Origin: JBBIRT01 sp037441725
GTDB lineage: Bacteria; Desulfobacterota; BSN033; UBA1163
DNA: 12,634 bases
Assembly: GCA_037441725.1 (NCBI GenBank)
Contig: JBBIRT010000091.1
Location: 1 to 12,634 of the forward strand
Reading direction: 5' to 3'
Numbering within the stretch: position 1 is the first letter of the stretch; every line of letters begins with the position of its first letter. The translations under genes were made by a program, and so were the position numbers. Below the pieces are notes generated by a model. It made no database searches. It worked only from the letters and a program-made list of their open reading frames with translations, and was not told the DNA's origin. Below are positions 7,710-12,634 of the stretch, piece after piece.

Positions 7710-8207
7710 CTATTCAATCTTCTTAAAGGTGTCCCCTTTTGCCCCGCAGATAGGACAGTGTTCTGGTGCCTGTTTTTCTGTCGTGTATCCACAGGTTGGG
7801 CAGACATAGTAGGGAAAAATTTCTTGCGTTTTTCCAAGTTGGTCTAATAGTTTCTGATAGAGCTCGGCATGGACCTTTTCCACAGCATTGGCATAATTGA
7901 AGCTTCTTTCTGCTCCTTTCTGCCCTTCTGCCTTTGCTGCTTCAATCATCTCAGGATACATCTTTTTAAACTCATGGGTTTCCCCTGCGATTGCCTCTTG
8001 GAGATTTTCCTTTGTGGAGCGAATGGCATTGAGAGCTCTCAGGTGATTGAGGGCATGGACGGTCTCTGCCTCTGCAGCCGCACGGAAGAGTCGAGCCACC
8101 TGGGGGAACCCTTCTTGATCCGCCTTGGCTGCAAAAGCGAGATACTTTCGATTGGCTTGGGATTCCCCAGCAAATGCTTCCTTTAAATATCCTTCTGTCT
8201 TTACCAT
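7710..8207 (-). CDS. rbr: Rubrerythrin
   Basis: Rubrerythrin is a cytosolic diiron peroxidase that reduces hydrogen peroxide to water in anaerobes, taking electrons from rubredoxin or similar donors. The 165-residue protein has the full layout: a four-helix diiron domain with E15, E48-x-x-H51, E76 and E110-x-x-H113, then a C-terminal rubredoxin-like domain with two CxxC pairs (C136/C139 in CPTCGY and C151/C154 in CPICGA) for one iron. The start ATG is preceded by AGGAGG (8217-8222) with 9 bases between, a strong ribosome site. It lies 35 bases after the sod stop on the same strand, so the two are probably one transcript: superoxide is converted to peroxide by SOD and the peroxide is then removed by rubrerythrin. 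No regulator gene or recognisable PerR or Fur box was seen nearby. Confidence 0.95.
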   Translation of the reverse strand: MVKTEGYLKEAFAGESQANRKYLAFAAKADQEGFPQVARLFRAAAEAETVHALNHLRALNAIRSTKENLQEAIAGETHEFKKMYPEMIEAAKAEGQKGAERSFNYANAVEKVHAELYQKLLDQLGKTQEIFPYYVCPTCGYTTEKQAPEHCPICGAKGDTFKKIE

Positions 8208-8242
8208 CGTTTTATTCCTCCTATGTTTAGGTTTCTTATCTT

Positions 8243-8944
8243 CTATCCTTTATGAAGGAGAAGCCTCTTCTCGACTTCTTCCCAGTGAATGTTCTTAAAA
8301 AAGGCCTCGATGTAATCGGCTCTTTTCAGGCCATAATCGATCATAAAGGCGTGTTCAAAGACATCCATGATCAATATGGGCATTCCTCCGGAGGGGTGGC
8401 CAACATCATGTTCATTTATCCAAAAATTGATAAATTTCCCGCTGGGAATATCTTGATAAAGGATCACCCATCCGATCCCCCTCATGGTTCCTGTGGCCTT
8501 AAAATCCTTTTCCCAGGCTTCAAAACTACCAAAAGATTCAACCAACTTCTGATATAATTTTCCTGCCCTATTCAGCTCTCCCTTTCCTCCGAGATTTTCA
8601 AAATAGTATTCATGAAGCCTCATCCCGTTAAATTCCCACCCAAATCTCCTCTTCAACTCTGCATATTCAGGAGTTGTGGTCTTTCCTTCTTTTAAAAGCT
8701 GGTTCAGGGTGTCTATCAATCTATTGGTATTCGTCACATAACCCTGATAGAGGGTAAAATGGTTTTTTAACAGGTTATCGCTGAATCCCTCCATCCCTAA
8801 AAGTCGATTATAATCTTTTGCATTGTAGGCCATCTCTTTATCCTCCTTTATTTTTGGATTAGAACTTCCTAAGGGGTCTGTGATCAGGGTGATTCCTATT
8901 GCCATCGAGGTGATTAAAAATTGACGTCGATCTATATTAGACAT
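8243..8944 (-). CDS. Fe/Mn superoxide dismutase with N-terminal twin-arginine signal
   Basis: This enzyme converts superoxide to oxygen and hydrogen peroxide. The fold is the Fe/Mn SOD family. The expected metal ligands are H62 in KNHFTLYQGY, H111 in MRLHEYYFENL, and D194 and H198 in DVFEHAF, followed by the typical IDYGLKRADYIEAF tail. Total length is 233 residues, longer than the usual 190-210. The extra N-terminus looks like a Tat export signal: DRRQFL at 5-10, a hydrophobic LITSMAIGITLI stretch and a polar region, though no clear AxA cleavage site. The upstream ATG has AAAGG (8950-8954) 5 bases away. A second ATG at codon 38 (first base 8833) has a better ribosome site and would make a 196-residue cytoplasmic form. 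It is followed by rbr at 35 bases. Whether it is iron or manganese dependent cannot be told safely. Confidence 0.92.
   Translation of the reverse strand: MSNIDRRQFLITSMAIGITLITDPLGSSNPKIKEDKEMAYNAKDYNRLLGMEGFSDNLLKNHFTLYQGYVTNTNRLIDTLNQLLKEGKTTTPEYAELKRRFGWEFNGMRLHEYYFENLGGKGELNRAGKLYQKLVESFGSFEAWEKDFKATGTMRGIGWVILYQDIPSGKFINFWINEHDVGHPSGGMPILIMDVFEHAFMIDYGLKRADYIEAFFKNIHWEEVEKRLLLHKG
8831..8848 (-). promoter_or_regulatory. Strong internal ribosome site and start within sod
   Basis: On the minus strand AAGGAGG (8842-8848) lies 8 bases before an in-frame ATG (8831-8833), codon 38 of the sod frame. Translation from here begins MAYNAKDYNRLL, exactly where the SOD domain starts, and omits the twin-arginine signal. 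The site is stronger than that of the upstream start, so the gene may make both an exported and a cytoplasmic enzyme. Confidence 0.6.
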
Positions 8945-9019
8945 TTTTTCCTTTGATACTTTACCTAAAAAAGGAAAAAAAGGGAATGGGGGGAAACCTG
9001 TATTTTGTTTTTTAAAAGG

Positions 9020-9047
9020 AGGTATTTTTTTCTGGTCCTAAAAACCT
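9020..9047. terminator. Imperfect hairpin after hdrB, possible terminator
   Basis: AGGTATTT (9020-9027) and AAAAACCT (9040-9047) pair with one mismatch around a 12-base loop, just past the hdrB stop on the minus strand. On that strand it is followed by CCTTTT, a short T-run. It could partly separate hdrB from the sod-rbr pair. The stem is A/T-rich and weak. Confidence 0.25.
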
Positions 9048-9053
9048 TCTTCT

Positions 9054-9926
9054 TTACATCAGGCCGAGGGTCCCTAATACCTCTCGAGGGCTGGTGATCA
9101 ATTTCTGGAGACCCACCTCTTTAGGATAGGCACCAAAAGCAAGTCCCATGAGTTGGGTGAAATAAAGGATGGGGATTCCATAGTGGGTTTTATAGGTCTC
9201 CTCAATCTGTCTTTGACGGCCATCGAGGTTGGCTTGACAAAGAGGGCAGGGCACCACTATCGCCCTAGCCCCAACCTCTTTTGCCTCACGGAGGATATCA
9301 TTTGAAAGCTTTAAGACGATGTCCGAACGGGTAAGCGTCATCGACACACCGCAGCACTCTGTTTTATAGGACCAATCCACTGTTTCTGCACCCAATGCCC
9401 TTACAATGGAATCCATGCTTTGTGGGTCTTCGACGTTATCAAACTGACAAATTTTTGGAGGACGGGTAAGGACACATCCATAATAACAGGCAACCCTCAG
9501 ACCTTTCAATTTTTTTTGGATCCTTGCCTGGATTTTTTCCAATCCCAATTCAAGAAAGACTTCCAATGGATGGTAGACTTTGACTTTGCCCTGATACTTA
9601 TAATCAAACACGTCGTGGATTTTTTTCTTTAAATTCGCATCATGCGAGAGCTCAACATTGGCCGCCTTAAATCTGGAGAGGCAGGCCAGGCAGGGAGCGA
9701 CCAGCTTATCAAACCCTTCCTTCTCTGCATGAGAGAGATTGAGGACTGGAAGGGCGATCGATAGGAGATGGGAGGTTGAATGAGCGGATGAGGCTCCACA
9801 ACAAACCCAATCCTTTACTTCGACGAGGTCAATGCCCAAGGCCTTGGTCACATATTTTAATGAAAGGTCATAGTCATATCCAGAGGAACTTAGAGAACAT
9901 CCAGGGAAATAGGCATATCGCATCAT
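9054..9926 (-). CDS. hdrB: Heterodisulfide-reductase-type subunit B (HdrB), two CCG domains
   Basis: HdrB-type proteins hold two non-cubane 4Fe-4S clusters that cleave disulfides, or act on related thiol substrates, at the end of an electron-transfer chain. The 290-residue protein has both cysteine sets: C10, C42-C43-G, C79 and C82 in the first half, and C151 (in ACYYGC), C191-C192-G, C227 and C230 in the second. The pattern matches the C-x31-39-CCG-x34-35-CxxC rule of the family, with no key residue missing. No membrane segment is visible, so it is soluble. Its ATG overlaps the hdrC stop by 4 bases (ATGA), with AAGGAG at 9934-9939, so translation is likely coupled and the two proteins probably form a complex. 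No HdrA, which normally supplies electrons through flavin, is in the window. In a non-methanogen the natural disulfide is unknown. Confidence 0.93.
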   Translation of the reverse strand: MMRYAYFPGCSLSSSGYDYDLSLKYVTKALGIDLVEVKDWVCCGASSAHSTSHLLSIALPVLNLSHAEKEGFDKLVAPCLACLSRFKAANVELSHDANLKKKIHDVFDYKYQGKVKVYHPLEVFLELGLEKIQARIQKKLKGLRVACYYGCVLTRPPKICQFDNVEDPQSMDSIVRALGAETVDWSYKTECCGVSMTLTRSDIVLKLSNDILREAKEVGARAIVVPCPLCQANLDGRQRQIEETYKTHYGIPILYFTQLMGLAFGAYPKEVGLQKLITSPREVLGTLGLM

Positions 9927-10486
9927 TTGTTGGCTCCTTCTAATTTTTGAATTCTTGCCATTATTTGTTGCAGTTCTTTTCTCCCTTGGCTTCGATGGGG
10001 GAGGGGTTTGAGCTTTCCCTTCATCAGCATGGGAAGGGCCATATCGATATCTTTGAAGGGAGTCAACATCCTCAAATTCATCATGAGGGCAATGCCCAGT
10101 TCATAGACCCTACCAAAGCGTTTGACCAGCGCAAGAAAGATTCGATGGAAAGAAGGGATAACAGGATAGGGATTATAGTAATTGAAATTTTTTGACATCT
10201 CTCTCAATCCATCAATCACACGGAGGATATTAATATCCTGAGGGCATCGGGTATTACAGGTCTCGCAAGAAAGACAGATCCAGATTGTTCCAGACCAATA
10301 AATCTCTTTGGTTAGACCGAGTTGAAGGGCCCTCATCAACTCATGAGGTTTCATCCTCATCGCATAGGCAGAGGGGCATCCTAAGGTGCACTTTCTGCAC
10401 TGATAACAGAGGAGTACATTTTCCCCTGTTAAGGCCCGAAGCTCATGACTAAGATTTAAACTATCCCTTGAAAGTGTGACACTCAT
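9923..10486 (-). CDS. hdrC: Heterodisulfide-reductase-type subunit C (HdrC), two 4Fe-4S clusters
   Basis: HdrC is a small ferredoxin-like electron carrier that passes electrons from HdrA or another donor to HdrB. The 187-residue protein has two classical cluster motifs: CYQCRKCTLGCP (C27, C30, C33, C37) and CLSCETCNTRCP (C71, C74, C77, C81). The C-terminal 90 residues are helical and contain no further cysteines, as in soluble HdrC; no strongly hydrophobic membrane helix stands out, unlike the membrane-bound HdrE/DsrM types. The start ATG has AGGAG with about 5 bases between. It begins 26 bases after the histidine-kinase stop and overlaps hdrB by 4 bases, placing kinase, hdrC and hdrB on one likely transcript. 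The same module is also annotated as a (Fe-S)-binding or succinate-dehydrogenase-like Fe-S protein in some genomes, but pairing with a two-CCG protein favours HdrC. Confidence 0.92.
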   Translation of the reverse strand: MSVTLSRDSLNLSHELRALTGENVLLCYQCRKCTLGCPSAYAMRMKPHELMRALQLGLTKEIYWSGTIWICLSCETCNTRCPQDINILRVIDGLREMSKNFNYYNPYPVIPSFHRIFLALVKRFGRVYELGIALMMNLRMLTPFKDIDMALPMLMKGKLKPLPHRSQGRKELQQIMARIQKLEGANK

Positions 10487-10512
10487 AATCTCTCCTGTCC
10501 ATTTCTATTAAG

Positions 10513-12015
10513 TCAGCAGAGGGTTGGGTTGGACTCTTTTGGAAGGAAAACCGTAAATGTGGTCCCTTTGCCTTCCTCACTCTCGACGGTAATAGAGCCC
10601 AGATGGGCATCTACAATACTTTTCACAATGGAAAGTCCAAGTCCGGTGCCAACAATCTGACGGGTCTCTGCTGTTTTGACCCGATAAAACTTATCAAAGA
10701 TTCGAGGGAGGTCCTCTTTTTTTATCCCGATTCCTGTATCCGAGATGGAGGCCTTAACAAATTGTCCCTCCTCACCGAGGGTCACCCAAACCTTCCCTCC
10801 CTCAGGGGTATATTTAATCGCATTGGAGATTAGGTTGGTGAAGATCCCTTCCATGCTATTTCGATCTGCATGGATCCAAGAGATCGGAGAGGAAATGTTC
10901 AATTGGAGATCGATCTTTTTATTTTCGGCCTCGGTTTTCATTAACTCTATCACCCTTTGGATGATCTCTTGGAGATGGAGGGGTTCCTTATATTGAACCA
11001 TTTTCCCGGCTTCAATCTTAGAGAGATCCAGTAGGTCTTTGATCAGATCAAGAAGCCCTTTTGTTCTCTTCTTTGCCCGGGAGAGGAGTTGTTCCTGTTT
11101 TTCAGTGATCTCCCCTGCCATTTTATTTAGAATGACCGTTAATTGCTGTTCGATTGCAGCGATCGGGGCACGAAGCTCATGGGCGACCATGGCGATAAAC
11201 TCTGATTTCATCTTGTCAAGCTCTTTGAGATGGCTGATATCCTGAAGGACGGTGACCGCGCCCATAATCTCCCCAGTGTCGCTTCTGACAGGAGCGGTAT
11301 GGGCACGAAGAAAGAGTTCCCCCGATTCGCCAAGGCTCAATTCTTGCGAGACCGAAGTATAGCTCATCTCCTTGGTCCTGAGACTCTCATCAATGGTCTG
11401 CGATAGTTCCTGGGGGAGATTGCATTGATGGAGGTAGTTTCCTAAAAGATCCGTTTCAGGGGCTTTTAACATCCGACTCGCCGCCGGGTTAGAGAGGACG
11501 ATGCATCCATCCCGATCGCAGACCAACACCCCATCGCCCATGCAATTGATGATCGTTTTGATCTTAGACTTCTCCGTTGCAATATCCCGAAGGGACCTTT
11601 CCCTCTCCTTTCTAAGAAACTCGGCTTCTCGCTGAAGCGCTTTTCTCTCTAAGGCCCGCCTGACGACGATTCGAAGCTGGTCAGGTGTAAAGGGTTTGGG
11701 GATGAAATCATAGGCCCCTTTTTTCATGGCCTCCACTGCAGATTCCACGGTCGCATAACCTGTGATCACGATGACCAGGAGAGCGGGGTCAATCGATCGG
11801 ATGTGATCCAATACCTCCATCCCGCTCATTCCGGGCATCATCAGATCAAGAAGGATTACATCGATCTTCCCAGGATGGGCTTTGACTTCTTCTAATCCCT
11901 GATTCCCATTCTCAGCACAGATGACCGACCATCCGTCTTTTGAGAGGATGCGTGTACAGCCATCCCTCATGATTAATTCATCGTCAATCACAAGAATATG
12001 GGCCTGATTGGACAT
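10513..12015 (-). CDS. Receiver-PAS-histidine kinase (soluble hybrid sensor)
   Basis: This is a phosphorelay sensor kinase with an N-terminal receiver. Numbering from an upstream in-frame ATG (12036), the receiver spans about 12-130 with D18 and D19, phospho-acceptor D64 in LLDLMMPGMSG, T92 and K114. A short coiled linker leads to a PAS domain (about 158-265), then the dimerisation domain with phospho-acceptor H286 in MVAHELRAPIAA, and an ATPase domain with N box NLISNAIKYT (N401, N405), G1 DTGIGI (433-438) and G2 GTGLGLSI (463-470). All are intact. No transmembrane segment is present, so the signal is sensed in the cytoplasm. The start at 12015 (MSNQAHILV) is preferred because AGGA (12022-12025) lies 6 bases upstream; the 12036 ATG has no visible ribosome site. 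It lies between a single-domain receiver and hdrC. A receiver at the front suggests input from another kinase. Confidence 0.93.
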   Translation of the reverse strand: MSNQAHILVIDDELIMRDGCTRILSKDGWSVICAENGNQGLEEVKAHPGKIDVILLDLMMPGMSGMEVLDHIRSIDPALLVIVITGYATVESAVEAMKKGAYDFIPKPFTPDQLRIVVRRALERKALQREAEFLRKERERSLRDIATEKSKIKTIINCMGDGVLVCDRDGCIVLSNPAASRMLKAPETDLLGNYLHQCNLPQELSQTIDESLRTKEMSYTSVSQELSLGESGELFLRAHTAPVRSDTGEIMGAVTVLQDISHLKELDKMKSEFIAMVAHELRAPIAAIEQQLTVILNKMAGEITEKQEQLLSRAKKRTKGLLDLIKDLLDLSKIEAGKMVQYKEPLHLQEIIQRVIELMKTEAENKKIDLQLNISSPISWIHADRNSMEGIFTNLISNAIKYTPEGGKVWVTLGEEGQFVKASISDTGIGIKKEDLPRIFDKFYRVKTAETRQIVGTGLGLSIVKSIVDAHLGSITVESEEGKGTTFTVFLPKESNPTLC

Positions 12016-12102
12016 CCAAAATCCTATTCCATGCATAAGGCATAGAGCACAGAACAGAGGGTTTTAAGTCCAAACCCCATGCCCTATACACTCAGCGATT
12101 TC

Positions 12103-12486
12103 TTATTTGGAGAGGAGGGCTTCAATCCTCTTGACCAACACTTCGGGTTCAACTGGTTTATCGATATAATCGTCTGCCTCGGTTTCGAGTCCCATCTGTT
12201 GAGTGTAGCGGGTTGTAGGAATTTTAGAAACTACAGCCGTTAAGAGAAGGATAGGGATCTGGCTTAATTTAGGATCGGCTTTCAATTCCTTACATACCGC
12301 ATATCCATCCTTGTCTGGCATCATCACATCAAGGACAATCAGATCTGGGTTTTCAGTCTTTGCCTTTTGAAGTCCTTCAATTCCACCGTAGGCAGCAGCC
12401 ACCGCATAGTTTTTAGACTCCAAGATCATGCTTACTGCTTCCACCAAATCTGGATCATCGTCAACGATTAAAATCTTCTTAGGCAT
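12103..12486 (-). CDS. Stand-alone response-regulator receiver protein (CheY-like)
   Basis: This single-domain receiver of 127 residues accepts phosphate from a histidine kinase and relays it or changes partner binding; it has no DNA-binding or enzyme domain. Visible features are the acidic pocket D9-D11 in LIVDDDPD, phospho-acceptor D53 in LIVLDVMMPDKDG, T83 in LLLTA, and K110 in DDYIDKPVEP. A loop insert between T83 and K110 (about residues 88-103, IPTTRYTQQMGLETEA) is longer than in CheY and may be a partner-binding surface. The start ATG at 12486 has AAGGAGG (12493-12499) 6 bases upstream; the frame is open further upstream, but that part overlaps another gene's end and has no comparable site. 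It is followed by the receiver-PAS-kinase, with a gap of about 87 bases, and is a plausible partner of it. Confidence 0.92.
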   Translation of the reverse strand: MPKKILIVDDDPDLVEAVSMILESKNYAVAAAYGGIEGLQKAKTENPDLIVLDVMMPDKDGYAVCKELKADPKLSQIPILLLTAVVSKIPTTRYTQQMGLETEADDYIDKPVEPEVLVKRIEALLSK

Positions 12487-12530
12487 CTTCTTCCTCCTTT
12501 TTGACTGGCAAAGGGGATGGGGTTCAAGCA

Positions 12531-12634
12531 TTATTCCTTTAGGTTCTCTGCTTCTTGGAGTTGGGGTCTTGGGAGCAATCCTGCGGCCTTGACGATTTCC
12601 GAAACCTTCTCCTCCCACTCGATGGCCATCACAT
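12531..12634 (-). CDS. 3' end of an unidentified gene (partial)
   Basis: On the minus strand a frame enters from the right edge and runs through about 34 codons to TAA at 12531-12533, ending 44 bases before the receiver gene start. The peptide includes MAIEWEEKVSEIVKAAGLL and ends EAENLKE. It is charged and helical, with no recognisable motif. Its phase differs from the upstream extension of the receiver frame, its composition looks protein-like, and it ends just before the next ribosome site, as expected in an operon. It could instead be a 33-residue small gene starting at the ATG near the edge. Function unknown. Confidence 0.45.
   Translation of the reverse strand, partial: VMAIEWEEKVSEIVKAAGLLPRPQLQEAENLKE

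Noticed and set aside
7481..7837. A 118-codon minus-strand frame spanning the ends of the LpxC fusion gene and rubrerythrin.
   Set aside because: It overlaps two well-supported genes in other frames and shows no domain or start signal.
9014..9023. A near-perfect Shine-Dalgarno sequence, AAAAGGAGGT, on the plus strand.
   Set aside because: No start codon follows at a usable distance, and all neighbouring genes are on the minus strand.
12059..12077. A 6-bp stem, GGGTTT/AAACCC, with a 7-base loop between the receiver gene and the kinase gene.
   Set aside because: It is short, not followed by a T-run on either strand, and lies inside what looks like one transcription unit, so it was not called a terminator.
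12487..12618. N-terminal extension of the receiver protein by 44 residues from an ATG at 12618.
   Set aside because: The extension is proline- and arginine-rich with no ribosome site, overlaps another frame that ends there, and a strong AAGGAGG supports the start at 12486.

Overview
This window looks like chromosome from a Gram-negative, mainly anaerobic bacterium. The closest fit by gene content is the former Deltaproteobacteria (Desulfobacterota) or a similar lineage. The evidence is an LpxC lipid A enzyme (an outer membrane with lipopolysaccharide), heterodisulfide-reductase-type HdrC/HdrB subunits, rubrerythrin plus superoxide dismutase, and several phosphorelay proteins. This placement is inferred from gene content, not from a phylogeny. 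No tRNA, rRNA, CRISPR array, insertion sequence or phage gene was seen, and no gene-free stretch exceeds 300 bases; the longest is about 180 bases, before the LpxC fusion gene.

Left half, plus strand (1-7612): the 3' part of a PD-(D/E)XK nuclease with an iron-sulfur cysteine cluster; a leucyl aminopeptidase (pepA); then three late haem-synthesis genes in the order hemE-hemH-hemY. These carry uroporphyrinogen III to coproporphyrinogen III (HemE), oxidise the porphyrinogen (HemY) and insert iron (HemH). hemE carries an apparent frameshift near its 3' end: the expected C-terminal helix is still readable in another frame. After a gap with a candidate promoter and a perfect 12-bp palindrome comes the most unusual gene: a two-component receiver domain fused to a complete LpxC deacetylase, the committed step of lipid A synthesis. 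The fusion suggests phosphorylation control of outer-membrane synthesis, possibly with an internal start for a free LpxC.

Right half, minus strand (12634-7710), transcribed towards the first block: the 3' end of an unidentified gene, a stand-alone receiver protein, a soluble receiver-PAS-histidine kinase, HdrC and HdrB (overlapping by 4 bases), then superoxide dismutase and rubrerythrin. The tight spacing of kinase, hdrC and hdrB suggests that a phosphorelay and a thiol/disulfide electron-transfer module are expressed together. sod and rbr form an oxygen-defence pair. The sod gene has two plausible starts, each with its own ribosome binding site: one adds a twin-arginine export signal and the other gives a cytoplasmic enzyme. 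The two blocks converge at a G/C-rich hairpin around 7668-7691.
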